A stretch of 64,000 bases of DNA from Streptomyces xanthophaeus (GCF_030440515.1 NZ_CP076543.1:682001-746000), one strand, 5' to 3'. Counted from the first letter of the stretch, positions 17,281 to 27,118 are shown. Program-made: numbers and translations. The notes: generated by a model from the sequence alone, not told the origin.

Positions 17281-19383
17281 CTACGTGGTGACGCTGCCGA
17301 GCCACAGCAGGTCACGCGCGCGGGTCATCGCCACGAAGAGCTGGCTGCGGAGCAGTTCCTCGCGCTCCAGGGCCGTCTCCGAAGTCTCCGTACCGCCGGC
17401 GGTACCGCCCGCCGTGCCGGCCGGCGCTCCCTTCGCGAACACCTCATCGTGCTGGGGCAGGAAGACGTTCTTGAACTCCAGGCCCTTGGCCCTGCGATAG
17501 GTGCCCAGCTTCACCGCGTCGACCGCGCGGCCGTCGTAGTGCTCCAACTGGCACACGGGGATGCCCGCCTGGGTGAGCAACCGCTGGTAGTGGCGAAAAG
17601 CGCGCATGGAGGGGCACAGGAGGGCGGTGTCGGCCCGCGCACCGTCGGGCAGGGAACGCAGGGCGTCCAGGAGGTCCCTGTCGTGGGCGTCGACCGTGGG
17701 CCTGGTGACACGTACGACGTCCCCGTCGTGGTAGGTGAGGTCGACGTCGCGGCGCCCCGGGGTGCGCAGGCCGTCGATGTCCTCGAAGGCGTCGTCGGCC
17801 ACGACGGTGAGGGCGGCGTCCAGGATCTGCTTGCTGTTGCGGTAGTTGGTGCGCAGCACCTGTCCGCGGTCGCCGCGGATGTCGATGCCCGCGTCGGTGA
17901 GGCGGAAGCCGCCCGGGTACACGGTCTGCTGACCGTCGCCGACGAGCAGCAGACCGTTCGGCACATCACCGACGAGCGCGTGCAGGAGGCGCACACCGAC
18001 GAGCGTGAGGTCCTGGACCTCGTCCACGATGACCGCCGCGTACGGGGGCCGCTCGCGCCCGCGTACCGCTTCGGCCAGGGCCAGGGAGAGGACGTCGTTG
18101 AAGTCGTGGACGCCGCGCTCGCCGCGCAGCGATTCGTACGCCTCGTACAGCTCCCACACCGACTGCCGGTGCGTACGGTGGAGGCGCGCCTTGCGCCGCC
18201 GCCTGGGGAGGGTCACGTACTCCTCGAAGCGGGTGAGGCCCCGCCCCTTGATGACGTAGTCGATCTCTTCGTGCCAGTAGGCGGGGGCCGGGTCGAGCTC
18301 GGCCAGACGGCCCTCCCGGCCGACGTTCTTCCAGGCGAGGCTGAAGGCGGTCTCGGCCTTGTCCCCGTGCAGCCGTACCGGTATGCCCCGCCCCTGCAGG
18401 AACTCCTGCGCCCAGGAGTGGAGACTGCGGAAGTCCACCCGGTCGGCGACGGCCGGGGCCATGCTCCGGAGGAAAGTGCTCTGTACCCGGGGCAGGTTGT
18501 TGGCGAAGGTGACGTACAGGATGCGGCCGGTCGTCCGCCGGGCCAGGTGGGCCGCACGGTGCAGGGCGACGACCGTCTTGCCGGTACCGGCCGGTCCGCT
18601 GATGCGGGCCGGGCCCGCCCAGTTGCGGCGCACCAGCGCTACCTGATCGGGGTGGAGGAAGGTCATCCACTGCTCGATCGGCGCCTGCATCGCTCCCTTC
18701 AAGGCCGCGTCGCGCAGGCCTTCCAGGTCGAACAGCCCGTCCGGGGAGCTGGGTCGGTGGTGCTCGGGCACCTGCGGCTGCTGCTGCTCGACCGCCGACC
18801 CCGCGTAGCCCGGGAACACCCGCTCCAGATGGTCGGCGATCGCCCGGACCGACTCCGCGCGCAGCCGGTGCCGCTGCGACAGCAGCACGGGGCCGATCTC
18901 GTGTTCGCCCAGGAGCCGTATCCGGCCGCGGCTCGTGTCGACACGCTGCCCGGCGAACACCATGAGCGGCTGGACCGCCACCGGTGACATGCCGAGGGAC
19001 GCCACCGCGCTCTCGGCGGCCTTCGTGGCGGCGAGCAGCCCGGCCGCCTGTCCGTCGTCCGGCTCGCCGCCGGCGGTGACGTCGATGACGTCGATGACGA
19101 AGACACCACCGGGCCCCACCAGCAGCATGTCCGCTTCGGCGGTCCGTGTCCCGGACCATTGCCGGTCGACGAGCAACCGCCAGCCGCGGGCCGTCAGTAC
19201 CAACAGCTGGGCGAGGACCCGCTGTTCGCCCTCACCGACAGCGCCCCACCGCAGGGCCTGCCGGCGGGCGGCCTGCCACTGCTCCCGGAGTAACCGCTCC
19301 TGCCGCCGCGCGTCCTGCGCCCGCTGCGATGCCGCCCCGCCTGCCCCCATACCAGCCCCCCTCGTACGCGGAGTGACGATCAT
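17281..19383 (-). CDS. NERD-domain UvrD/REP-type DNA helicase
   Basis: A 700-residue protein. A NERD-like domain (about 45-155) precedes a superfamily 1 helicase with Walker A GPAGTGKT at 263-270, a DEVQD Walker B in the middle, motif TNYRNSKQIL and the C-terminal VAMTRARD. In the NERD core the strand reads GVFVIDVIDVT, so the usual E/D-x-K catalytic lysine appears lost. It may unwind DNA in repair or in defence. The ATG at 19383 is used; an alternative ATG lies at about 19350. A Gly-Thr-rich loop near the C-terminus is encoded by a short repeat. Confidence 0.85.
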   Translation of the reverse strand: MIVTPRTRGAGMGAGGAASQRAQDARRQERLLREQWQAARRQALRWGAVGEGEQRVLAQLLVLTARGWRLLVDRQWSGTRTAEADMLLVGPGGVFVIDVIDVTAGGEPDDGQAAGLLAATKAAESAVASLGMSPVAVQPLMVFAGQRVDTSRGRIRLLGEHEIGPVLLSQRHRLRAESVRAIADHLERVFPGYAGSAVEQQQPQVPEHHRPSSPDGLFDLEGLRDAALKGAMQAPIEQWMTFLHPDQVALVRRNWAGPARISGPAGTGKTVVALHRAAHLARRTTGRILYVTFANNLPRVQSTFLRSMAPAVADRVDFRSLHSWAQEFLQGRGIPVRLHGDKAETAFSLAWKNVGREGRLAELDPAPAYWHEEIDYVIKGRGLTRFEEYVTLPRRRRKARLHRTHRQSVWELYEAYESLRGERGVHDFNDVLSLALAEAVRGRERPPYAAVIVDEVQDLTLVGVRLLHALVGDVPNGLLLVGDGQQTVYPGGFRLTDAGIDIRGDRGQVLRTNYRNSKQILDAALTVVADDAFEDIDGLRTPGRRDVDLTYHDGDVVRVTRPTVDAHDRDLLDALRSLPDGARADTALLCPSMRAFRHYQRLLTQAGIPVCQLEHYDGRAVDAVKLGTYRRAKGLEFKNVFLPQHDEVFAKGAPAGTAGGTAGGTETSETALEREELLRSQLFVAMTRARDLLWLGSVTT

Positions 19384-19832
19384 AGGGCGGAACGCGAGCG
19401 TGCCGGCAGGGCGCGTACCGGGCGGCGGGCCGGCTTCGGAACACCTGCGGGACAGCCCTCGGGTGGAGGACTACACTCGGAAGGAGATGGGGGCCGCAAC
19501 TGCGGGAGTCACCCAAATCCCGTGGCTACGCGCCAGGGCGCGACGGCGAGATGTCCACGCCTTGGTCCGAGTCCGCGGCCGGTCGACGCAGTGCGACAGC
19601 GGCTGCGGCTACAGCCTCATTTCCGCATATATGGACCGACAAAATCTCATGACATCTGGTGCATGAGGCATGTGGGCTGTGCGCTGCACGCCAGGTCATG
19701 CCGGTCTCTTCTGCGGGCCGTTCCGTACCGGTCCGGCCGCCGTTCCTCATATGCAGCTCCGAGGAGTTCGGCGCGCGCTCGACCGGCGAGGACCGGGACG
19801 GCACAGAACACGACAATGAAGGGTGCTGAATC
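19384..19832. other. 449-nt divergent intergenic region
   Basis: No gene is supported. It must hold the divergent promoters of the helicase gene and of the small secreted protein gene at 19833. An AT-richer patch lies at about 19615-19665. I see no clear operator repeats. Confidence 0.5.
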
Positions 19833-20051
19833 ATGCAAGCACTGAGAATCAAGCGTCTCTTCGCGGTGTCTGCCATCGGCGTTCTGATGGCAGGTGGCGC
19901 TGCCATCGGCGCCGCCGGTACCGCCTCCGCGGCCACGCCCACCCACGCCGTCACCTACGTCACCGGTGGTGGCTGGGACCATGACCACCACCACGGATGG
20001 TACGACGACGACGATGACGACTGGGGCGGAGGCTACGGCGACGACTGCTGA
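19833..20051 (+). CDS. Small secreted His/Asp-rich peptide
   Basis: A 72-residue pre-protein. Residues 1-34 are a Sec signal peptide (basic MQALRIKRLF, hydrophobic core, AGTASAA cleavage region). The mature part is only about 38 residues and is dominated by WDHDHHHGWYDDDDDDW followed by Gly and ending in Cys. Such a sequence could bind divalent metals. The start is supported by GAAGGGTG upstream. Function unknown. Confidence 0.65.
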   Translation: MQALRIKRLFAVSAIGVLMAGGAAIGAAGTASAATPTHAVTYVTGGGWDHDHHHGWYDDDDDDWGGGYGDDC

Positions 20052-20258
20052 CTGATCAGTGTGTGGAGCTGTGCGGCACGTCCGGCCGCACGGCTTCACC
20101 TGCGCACCGGGCAGTCTTCCTCGGCGACGGTGAACTGGTCGCGGACGAAGTGCTGTTCGCTGTTCGCTGTTCGCCATCGGCCGGACCGGTGCATCCGGGA
20201 GGTCGTCATGGGCACCGCGAACCAGGACGGCGCAACGAACGTCGACGGAGGGTCGACC

Positions 20259-20690
20259 ATGGATATGAATCTAGAGGTCGTAGTGATACCGGTGGCTGAC
20301 GTCGATCGCGCCCTGCGCTTCTACCAGGGCTTGGGGTGGAGGGTCGATGCGGACTTCGAGACGGGGCCGGAATTCCGAATCGTGCAGCTGACGCCTCCGG
20401 GCTCGGGATGCTCGATCCATATCGGCCGCGGAGTCACCCCTGCGGCAGCAGGCTCCGTCCAGGGAACGTACCTCGTCGTCCAGGACCTCGACAAAGCCCG
20501 CGCCGAGCTGATCGGCCAGGGTGCCGAGGTCAGCGAGATCTTCCACCGCGTCTACGACAGCGGCACCCCGGAACAGGTGGACGGCCCGGCTCCGAACGGC
20601 GCCAGCTACGGCTCGTACGCGACGTTCAGTGACCCGGACGGGAATGGGTGGCTGCTCCAGGAGGTCCGGGAGCGACTGCCCGGACGATGA
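20259..20690 (+). CDS. VOC-superfamily (glyoxalase/bleomycin resistance-like) protein
   Basis: A 143-residue two-module VOC fold. It begins with VVIPVADVDRALRFYQGLGW and ends with FSDPDGNGWLLQEV, both typical family signatures. The substrate cannot be told. Two starts have good ribosome binding sites: ATG 20259 (GGAGGG) and ATG 20208 (GGGAGG), the latter adding 17 residues. The shorter form fits the family better. A small membrane protein gene follows 46 nt downstream. Confidence 0.8.
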   Translation: MDMNLEVVVIPVADVDRALRFYQGLGWRVDADFETGPEFRIVQLTPPGSGCSIHIGRGVTPAAAGSVQGTYLVVQDLDKARAELIGQGAEVSEIFHRVYDSGTPEQVDGPAPNGASYGSYATFSDPDGNGWLLQEVRERLPGR

Positions 20691-20736
20691 CGGCCGCCAG
20701 AACCGGGCAGAGCACTCGAGACCGAGAGGACCGCCC

Positions 20737-21222
20737 ATGACCAGCGTTGTACGGCCGATTCTTCACGGCGCCGCTGCGGGACTCGCCGGCACGACCGCAC
20801 TCAACATGGCGGGTTACGTCGATATCGTACTTCGAGGCCGGCCCCTCAGTGATACGCCTGAGATCACGGTGCGCACCCTTGCCGAGAAGCTCCATGTACG
20901 AATTCCCGGGGACGACCGGGTCCGGGAGAACCGGATCGCGGGCCTCGGTCCCTTGACCGGATACACCGTGGGGATGGGCATGGGGGTGGCACTGTCACTG
21001 GCGCAGGCTGCCGGCTGGCTTCCGACGAAGACGTCCCGCTATGCCGTTGCATCCCTCTTCGCCCTGACTGTCACCAACATGCCGATTTTCCTTCTGGGAA
21101 TCTCGGATCCGCGGACCTGGACAGCCTCGGACTGGGTCTCGGACATCATCCCGCACGGCATCTTCGCGCTGGTCACGGTCCGCGTCATCGAAAAGCTGGA
21201 AGCGGCGAGCCCCCGGAGCTGA
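20737..21222 (+). CDS. Small multi-pass membrane protein
   Basis: A 161-residue protein with about four hydrophobic segments: residues near 5-27, 75-95, 102-120 and 132-150. GAGAGGA precedes the ATG. No enzymatic motif is visible and I do not recognise a named family. It follows the VOC gene and may be cotranscribed with it. Confidence 0.65.
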   Translation: MTSVVRPILHGAAAGLAGTTALNMAGYVDIVLRGRPLSDTPEITVRTLAEKLHVRIPGDDRVRENRIAGLGPLTGYTVGMGMGVALSLAQAAGWLPTKTSRYAVASLFALTVTNMPIFLLGISDPRTWTASDWVSDIIPHGIFALVTVRVIEKLEAASPRS

Positions 21223-21254
21223 CGGCCAGGTTCGCCGGTCCGCGCGCGACGCTT

Positions 21255-21848
21255 TCAACCACGGGCTCGAGGACGGCCCTCCCCCACGGCATCGCCGCTC
21301 GCCGTGCCGGTCAGGACGGCGCCTGCGACGACGCCGAAGAGGTGTTCGGCGCGCGGAGCGAGCGAGGGCTGATCACCGAGCCAGGCGAGCGCGGCCACGA
21401 GCGCGAACAGGTCGGCGCCGTCCATGTCCCTCCGTGCCGCGCCCGCGTCCTGCGCGCGGGTGAGGAGCCGGGCGCCGGCGGCGCGCAGGGTGACGCACGA
21501 TGCGTGGAGTGCGGACTCGGTGTCCTCGAGGGCGGCTGCCATCAGCGCGACCGCGCCCCGGTACGCCGTCGTCCACGCAACGTAGTCGCTCAGCCACGAG
21601 GCGAGAGCGTCGCCGGGCGAGCTGGACGCCTCCAGGGTGTCCGCCTTGGCGGTCAGCTCGTCGAAGCTCGTGCGGAGCAGGGCATCGAGCAGCGCCTCGC
21701 GCGTCGGGAAGTGACGCAGCAGCGTCGCCAGTCCGACGTCGGCCCTGCGCGCGATGTCGCGCATCGACACGTCGACACCCTGCTCGGTGATGGCGGTGCC
21801 CGCCGCTGCGAGCAGCTGGTCGCGATTCTTCCTGGCGTCGGCGCGCAT
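21255..21848 (-). CDS. TetR/AcrR-family repressor
   Basis: A 197-residue regulator. The N-terminal helix-turn-helix reads VSMRDIARRADVGLATLLRHFPTREALLDALL, split as IARRADVGLATLLRHF for the recognition part. The C-terminal ligand domain is typical of the family (YVAWTTAYRGAVALMAAALED). It is divergent from the oxidoreductase gene at 21959. Three near-palindromic operator copies sit in the gap, so it probably represses both itself and the oxidoreductase. Confidence 0.88.
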   Translation of the reverse strand: MRADARKNRDQLLAAAGTAITEQGVDVSMRDIARRADVGLATLLRHFPTREALLDALLRTSFDELTAKADTLEASSSPGDALASWLSDYVAWTTAYRGAVALMAAALEDTESALHASCVTLRAAGARLLTRAQDAGAARRDMDGADLFALVAALAWLGDQPSLAPRAEHLFGVVAGAVLTGTASGDAVGEGRPRARG

Positions 21849-21867
21849 CTGTCCCTCTTGACTAAAC

Positions 21868-21922
21868 GGATCAGTGGTCCATATATTCGGATCAGTGGTC
21901 CGTTTATGTGGATCACTGATCC
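21868..21922. promoter_or_regulatory. Three TetR-type operator copies at exact 21-bp spacing
   Basis: GGATCAGTGGTCC occurs at 21868-21880 and 21889-21901, and GGATCACTGATCC at 21910-21922. Each is a near or full palindrome and each starts exactly 21 bp after the last, two helical turns. They lie between the TetR gene and the oxidoreductase gene and are the likely binding sites of that regulator. Confidence 0.7.
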
Positions 21923-21958
21923 GGTAAGCCTATCCCGCAGCGCGGGCTGGAGGAAACG

Positions 21959-22969
21959 ATGTCGGCAGACACGATGAGGGCGATCCGGCTCCATGAGCAC
22001 GGCGGCCCTGAGGTCCTGCGCCACGAAGAGGTGCCCCTCCCCGAGGTGGGGCCGGGTGAGGTGCTCGTTCGTGTGCACGCTGTCGGCGTCAACCCCCCGG
22101 ACTGGTACCTGCGGGAGGGGATGTCCAACCTGCCTCCTGAGATGAGACCGAAGTTCAGCCTGCCCGTGATTCCGGGTACGGACCTGTCAGGCGTCGTCGA
22201 GGACGTCGCCGCGGATGTGGACGGCTTCTCCGTCGGTGACGAGGTCTTCGGCCTCCTTCGCTTCCCGGGCTTCGAGGGCAGCACCTATGCCGAGTACGTC
22301 GCCGCGCCCGCCTCGGACCTCGCACTCAAGCCGGCCGGCATCGATCACGTGCACGCTGCCGGAGCACCGATGGCCGGGCTCACCGCGTGGCAGTTCCTGA
22401 TCGAGCTCGGACACGATCACCCCTCACCGTTCCAGGCGGCGCAGCATCGCCCGGTGCCGCTCGACACCACCAAGACGGTGCTCATCAACGGCGCCGCGGG
22501 CGGCGTGGGGCACTTCGCCCTGCAGCTGGCCAAGTGGCAGGGGGCGTTTGTCATCGCGGTGGCGTCGGGCACGCACGAAACGTTCCTGCGTGAGCTCGGC
22601 GCCGACGAGTTCATCGACTACACCAAGAGCCGTCCCGAGGAACTCGTGGACGGCGTCGACCTCGTTGTCGACGCCGTCGGCGGCCCCCACAGCAAGCGCT
22701 TCCTGCGCACGCTCAAGCGCGGCGGCTCCCAGTTCCCCGTGTTCTTCGGCGAATTCGACGAGGAAGAGACCGCGAAGCTGGGCGTCACGGTCACGGGCAC
22801 CCAGGTCCGCTCGGACGCCGCGCAGCTCGCCGATCTGGGGCGCCTGCTCGACACGGGCACGGTCCGCGTCGCGATCGACAGCACGTTCCCTCTCGCGGAG
22901 GCCCGGGCCGCGCACGAACGCGCCGCCCAAGGGCACATCCAAGGCAAGATCGTGCTCACGGTCGCCTAG
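21959..22969 (+). CDS. Zinc-independent MDR-type NADP-dependent quinone oxidoreductase
   Basis: A 336-residue medium-chain reductase. The GroES-like half begins MRAIRLHEHGGPEVLRHEEV, the nucleotide motif is NGAAGGVGHFALQLAKW, and the C-terminus ends AHERAAQGHIQGKIVLTV. Catalytic-zinc cysteines are absent, as in quinone oxidoreductases. GGAGGAAACG precedes the ATG. Divergence from a TetR gene with phased operators suggests induction by an electrophilic or quinone-like compound. Confidence 0.87.
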   Translation: MSADTMRAIRLHEHGGPEVLRHEEVPLPEVGPGEVLVRVHAVGVNPPDWYLREGMSNLPPEMRPKFSLPVIPGTDLSGVVEDVAADVDGFSVGDEVFGLLRFPGFEGSTYAEYVAAPASDLALKPAGIDHVHAAGAPMAGLTAWQFLIELGHDHPSPFQAAQHRPVPLDTTKTVLINGAAGGVGHFALQLAKWQGAFVIAVASGTHETFLRELGADEFIDYTKSRPEELVDGVDLVVDAVGGPHSKRFLRTLKRGGSQFPVFFGEFDEEETAKLGVTVTGTQVRSDAAQLADLGRLLDTGTVRVAIDSTFPLAEARAAHERAAQGHIQGKIVLTVA

Positions 22970-22990
22970 CGACGAGTCACAAGGGTGCGG

Positions 22991-24202
22991 CTAGTCCTGC
23001 CAGTAGAAGAGCAGGGTGTCGACCTTCAACGGGTCGCGGCTGCCGAAGTAGTACACGCAGAGGCCGGTGACCTCGGTCGAGGCGACGGCGCGGTCGATCC
23101 AGCGGAACCCGGCGGATTCGAGGGCTCGGCGCACGTCCGGATCGTCGTCGTCGCCGGTGGCGAACCGGCCGAGCGTGCTGATGAACACCGTGCCGTCGCC
23201 GGTGCCGTGGTGGATCACGTGGTACGTGCCGTCCCCCGTGCCGTTGTCCTCTCCGCAGGAGACGGGGGGCTTCGGCGCGAGGCCCGCGGCGGTGAGGGCT
23301 GCCATGGCACGCAGCAGTGGCTCGGCCGGGTCGTAGGCCGGCGCCTCCGTGCACACGGCCTCGATCCGCCACCGCGGATCGCTCCGCTCCTCGGCCCACT
23401 GCCCGTACTCGTGGACGATCACCGCGCGCAGTTCCTCGTCCAGGCCGGCCACCTCGACGCGGGGCCGCCCCAGCTCCCCGTACAGTCTCCGGGTCTCGGC
23501 GGCGTCGTCGGTCAGCCGGTGCAGCGCGTACACGGCCCACAGCTTCGCCTCCTCGGTCGGCGCCCCGGCCAGGTAGCCGCGGAGCCGTTCGGGGTCGGTC
23601 AGGAACTCCTGGGCGCGGTACGCGACCGCCCGGTCGGGGTCGGCGAGCGCATCGGTGACGTCCTGGCCGGCGTGGTGGCGCAGGCGGATGCCGGTGGAGC
23701 GGTCCTCGGGCCGGGCCCCGTCGAGTTCGGCCAGGACCGCCTCGAACCCGTACCGTGCGGCCAGTGCGTCCAGCCCGGCCTCGCCGGTCTCCCGCCGGTC
23801 ACGCCACGGACTGAAGGCGACTGCCGCCAGGGCGCCCGCCGCCGTGAGGTCGCCGAGCGCGCCGCGGGCCCCCAGGACCGCTTCGGCCATGCCGTACGCG
23901 CCGTCCTGCTGCCGGTCCTCGTGCCGCAGCCAGGGCAGCAGCTCGGTGCGGTCCGCGAGCAGGCCCAGCAGCGCGATGCGTACATGGCTCACCTCACGGG
24001 TGTCCTGGACACAGGCGATCAACCGGGCCACGCGCCGCTCCGGCACCCGTCCGGCCAGTGCCTCCGCGCAGGCCTGGCGGCGCCACCACGGCTGGGCCGT
24101 GTCGGCCGCGCACCTCGCGAGGGCGTCCGCGTCGAACGCGCGCAGGCCCGCGGTGTCGGTCCGCCCGGCTTCCGGACTCAGCATCTTGATCGTCTTCGCC
24201 AT
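22991..24202 (-). CDS. HEAT-like repeat protein
   Basis: A 403-residue soluble, helix-rich protein with repeated helical pairs (residues about 25-260) of HEAT type. The C-terminal 120 residues look like a separate alpha/beta domain, with HVIHHGTGDGTVFISTLG and a following GFRWIDRAV strand. No enzymatic motif is seen. It converges on the oxidoreductase gene and diverges from recQ. Function unknown. Confidence 0.7.
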   Translation of the reverse strand: MAKTIKMLSPEAGRTDTAGLRAFDADALARCAADTAQPWWRRQACAEALAGRVPERRVARLIACVQDTREVSHVRIALLGLLADRTELLPWLRHEDRQQDGAYGMAEAVLGARGALGDLTAAGALAAVAFSPWRDRRETGEAGLDALAARYGFEAVLAELDGARPEDRSTGIRLRHHAGQDVTDALADPDRAVAYRAQEFLTDPERLRGYLAGAPTEEAKLWAVYALHRLTDDAAETRRLYGELGRPRVEVAGLDEELRAVIVHEYGQWAEERSDPRWRIEAVCTEAPAYDPAEPLLRAMAALTAAGLAPKPPVSCGEDNGTGDGTYHVIHHGTGDGTVFISTLGRFATGDDDDPDVRRALESAGFRWIDRAVASTEVTGLCVYYFGSRDPLKVDTLLFYWQD

Positions 24203-24299
24203 CCCGGGAGGTTACTCGGCGTCGCCGGGCGGGGCCCTCCCCTTTTCCGGGTCCGGGCGGGCGGGATCCGGTGTCGGTGGGTGTCGATAGGCTTCATGG

Positions 24300-26342
24300 A
24301 TGGCACTCCCCGACGCTTCCCCCGACACCTCCGAGACCTCGGAGACCTCCGACGCTCTGCAGGTACTGCACCGTGTGTTCGGCTACAGCTCCTTCCGCGG
24401 TGAGCAGCAGGAGATCATCGAGCAGGTCGTCGGCGGCGGCGACGCCCTCGTACTGATGCCGACCGGCGGCGGCAAGTCGCTCTGCTACCAGATCCCGGCG
24501 CTGGTCAGAGAAGGCACGGGCATCGTCATCTCGCCGCTCATCGCGCTGATGCAGGACCAGGTGAACGCGCTGACCGCCCTCGGGGTGCGGGCCGGATTCC
24601 TCAACTCGACGCAGGACCCGTACGAGCGGCAGGCCGTCGAGCAGGCGTTCCTCGGCGGCGAGCTGGACCTTCTCTACCTGGCCCCCGAGCGTCTGCGCAC
24701 CGAGAGCACCCAGCGGCTGCTCGACCGGGGGACGGTTTCGCTCTTCGCGATCGACGAGGCGCACTGCGTCGCCCAGTGGGGTCACGACTTCCGGCCCGAC
24801 TACCTCGCGCTGTCGATGCTGCACGAGCGCTGGCCGAAGGTGCCCCGGATCGCGCTGACCGCGACGGCCACCGAGGCCACCCACGCCGAGATCGTGGCGC
24901 GGCTCGGCCTGGAGGAGGCCCGGCACTTCGTCGCCAGCTTCGACCGGCCGAACATCCAGTACCGGATCGCTCCGAAGAACAACCCGCTCAAGCAGGTGCT
25001 GGAGCTGATCCGCACCGAGCACGCCGGTGACGCCGGAGTCGTGTACTGCCTCTCGCGGGCCTCCGTGGAGAAGACCGCGGCCTTCCTGGTGGAGCAGGGC
25101 ATCGACGCCGTGGCGTACCACGCCGGCATGGACGCCCGGACGCGCGCGGCGAACCAGGCGCGGTTCCTGCGGGAGGACGGGGTCGTGGTGGTGGCCACGA
25201 TCGCCTTCGGCATGGGCATCGACAAGCCGGACGTGCGCTTCGTGGCGCACCTCGACCTTCCGAAGTCGGTCGAGGGCTACTACCAGGAGACCGGCAGGGC
25301 GGGCCGCGACGGCGAGCCGGCCACGGCCTGGCTGGCGTACGGCCTGCAGGACGTGGTCCAGCAGCGCAAGCTCATCGACGGTTCCGACGGCGACGAGACG
25401 CACCGCCGCTCCCTGGGCATGCACCTGGACGCCATGCTGGCGCTGTGCGAGACGGTCGACTGCCGCCGGGTGCGGCTGCTGGAGTACTTCGGCCAGTCGG
25501 GGACGCCGTGCGGCAACTGCGACACGTGTCTGACGCCGGCCGAGTCCTGGGACGCGACGGTCGCCTCGCAGAAGCTGCTGTCGACCGTGTGGCGGCTGGC
25601 GAACGAACGGCGGCAGAAGTTCGGCGCCGGCCAGATCATCGACATCCTCCAGGGCAAGAAGACGGCCAAGGTCATCCAGTTCGACCACGACGCGCTCTCG
25701 GTGTTCGGCGTCGGGGCGGACCTGGGCACCGCGGAGTGGCGGGGGGTCGTGCGCCAGCTGCTGGCGCAGCGGCTGCTGGCGGTGGAGGGCGAGTACGGGA
25801 CGCTGGTGCTGACGGACGACAGCGGCGAGGTGCTGGGCGGACGCCGCAGCGTCCCGATGCGGAAGGAGAAGGCGCCCGCCGGACCCGCCCGCAAGGAGTC
25901 CGGTTCGCGCTCGGGGAAGGGTGCCCGGGTGCCGGTCGACCTGCCGGCCGCGGCGGAGCCCGTCTTCCTGGCCCTGCGCGCCTGGCGGGCCGAGACGGCG
26001 CGGGAGCAGGGCGTACCGGCGTACGTCGTCTTCCACGACGCGACGCTGCGGGAGATCGCGACCCGGCTGCCCGCCACGACGGAGGAGCTGGGCACCATCG
26101 GCGGCGTCGGCGAGGCGAAGCTCGCCAAGTACGCCGAGGGCGTCCTCGACACCCTGGCGGAGTGCGGCGCTGCGGCTTCGGCCCCCGCGTCCGCGCCGCC
26201 GGCCGGGTCCACCGGGTCCGCCGCCCCGGCTCACCCGGAGGCACCGCCCGCGGCACGGTCCGCGGCGGAGGCGCCGGACGACGACGAGCCTCCGTTCGAC
26301 CTGGACGAGATGGCTCCGCCGCCCTGGGACGACTGGCAGTAG
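24300..26342 (+). CDS. recQ: ATP-dependent DNA helicase RecQ
   Basis: A 680-residue RecQ. Motif I is [15 protein letters not shown], motif II is DEAHC with [13 protein letters not shown], and motif VI is [10 protein letters not shown]. The zinc-binding Cys set is present (C near [19 protein letters not shown]). A winged-helix region and a C-terminal HRDC domain (about 540-615, with [17 protein letters not shown]) follow. The last 60 residues are a disordered Ala/Pro/Asp tail. It unwinds 3' to 5' in recombination and repair. Confidence 0.95.
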   Translation: MALPDASPDTSETSETSDALQVLHRVFGYSSFRGEQQEIIEQVVGGGDALVLMPTGGGKSLCYQIPALVREGTGIVISPLIALMQDQVNALTALGVRAGFLNSTQDPYERQAVEQAFLGGELDLLYLAPERLRTESTQRLLDRGTVSLFAIDEAHCVAQWGHDFRPDYLALSMLHERWPKVPRIALTATATEATHAEIVARLGLEEARHFVASFDRPNIQYRIAPKNNPLKQVLELIRTEHAGDAGVVYCLSRASVEKTAAFLVEQGIDAVAYHAGMDARTRAANQARFLREDGVVVVATIAFGMGIDKPDVRFVAHLDLPKSVEGYYQETGRAGRDGEPATAWLAYGLQDVVQQRKLIDGSDGDETHRRSLGMHLDAMLALCETVDCRRVRLLEYFGQSGTPCGNCDTCLTPAESWDATVASQKLLSTVWRLANERRQKFGAGQIIDILQGKKTAKVIQFDHDALSVFGVGADLGTAEWRGVVRQLLAQRLLAVEGEYGTLVLTDDSGEVLGGRRSVPMRKEKAPAGPARKESGSRSGKGARVPVDLPAAAEPVFLALRAWRAETAREQGVPAYVVFHDATLREIATRLPATTEELGTIGGVGEAKLAKYAEGVLDTLAECGAAASAPASAPPAGSTGSAAPAHPEAPPAARSAAEAPDDDEPPFDLDEMAPPPWDDWQ

Positions 26343-26826
26343 CGGTTCCAGCCGCACGGGTGCCGGGCCGCGGCACCCTGCACCCATGGGCGCGCATCCT
26401 GCGCCCATGGGCGGCCGACGGCCGGCGACCGGCGACCGGGTGTGAGCGGCCGGTCACCCGGCGCACCCTCAGGAAACCTGCACATGGCGTCCGCGATCTC
26501 GACAGCGCACCTCCCCCGCAGGGCGATTTGTCACGATACATCCCGCCCCTTCGGTGGTGATTCATCCCGTTCGGTTCCATGCCGGCAGTTCACCGTCTCT
26601 TTCTGTTACTCGTTCATGTGAAGAAGTCGCCACCATTCGGTGAATCAAGCTGCACGTCGGTCGGCAGAGGTGAGCGTCAGCCTGTGACGGGAAGTCAGCG
26701 GGATTGGGTGGAGGGCGCGTTCGCGTGCTTTCATCTTGCGCATCGCAGCAGTCAGGAACGGCGGCCGAGTTTCGTTCCGCCGACCGCTCGGCGATGAATT
26801 CCTCCCCCCAATGAAAGGTGCGCGCC
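26343..26826. other. 484-nt region between recQ and the bacteriocin precursor
   Basis: No gene is supported. A CCGGGTG/CACCCGG hairpin (26436-26461) could end the recQ transcript, and a CGCCCATGGGCG-type palindrome occurs twice near 26383 and 26401. From about 26520 to 26650 the DNA is AT-richer than its surroundings and probably contains the promoter of the precursor gene. A short plus-strand frame at 26579 lacks protein-like features. Confidence 0.5.
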
Positions 26827-27066
26827 ATGCGTAACGACCTGGAGACCCGCGAGATCGACGACACCGAGCTGGACGCCGTGTCCGGCGGCATCATCAGCGT
26901 GTCCGGCGGCCTGGCCGGCGCCGTGACCAGCGATGTCACCAATGTCGTGGGCGTCGTGGGCTCCCTCCACACCGTCCAGGCCGCGACGGGCATCGTGTCC
27001 CACGTCCCCGGTCTCGTCACGGGCATCACCGGTGTTTCGGTGAACTCCGGTCGCGCCGGTCTCTGA
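26827..27066 (+). CDS. Double-glycine leader bacteriocin-type precursor peptide
   Basis: A 79-residue peptide. The leader is MRNDLETREIDDTELDAVSGG (its last 20 residues follow the Met), with the ELDAVSGG pattern that C39 peptidases cut after Gly-Gly (residue 21). The predicted 58-residue core is rich in Gly, Val, Ser and Thr, has no Cys, and looks amphipathic. It lies directly upstream of a C39-ABC export operon. GAAAGG precedes the ATG at 26827. The in-frame GTG at 26818 would add only three residues. A strong hairpin follows the stop. Confidence 0.8.
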   Translation: MRNDLETREIDDTELDAVSGGIISVSGGLAGAVTSDVTNVVGVVGSLHTVQAATGIVSHVPGLVTGITGVSVNSGRAGL

Positions 27067-27076
27067 TCGGAAACAC

Positions 27077-27118
27077 CCGTGAACCCCGGATCATCCCCCA
27101 CGGCTCCGGGGTTCACGG
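27077..27118 (+). terminator. 14-bp stem-loop after the precursor gene
   Basis: CCGTGAACCCCGGA (27077-27090) pairs perfectly with TCCGGGGTTCACGG (27105-27118) around a 14-nt loop, 10 nt after the stop. It may act as a partial terminator, letting the precursor be made in excess over the export proteins. Confidence 0.65.

Noticed and set aside
24294-26408. Minus-strand frame opposite recQ
   Set aside because: It is the antisense shadow of a well-supported helicase gene.
26579-26797. 72-codon plus-strand frame before the bacteriocin precursor
   Set aside because: No protein-like pattern, and it lies in the probable promoter region.
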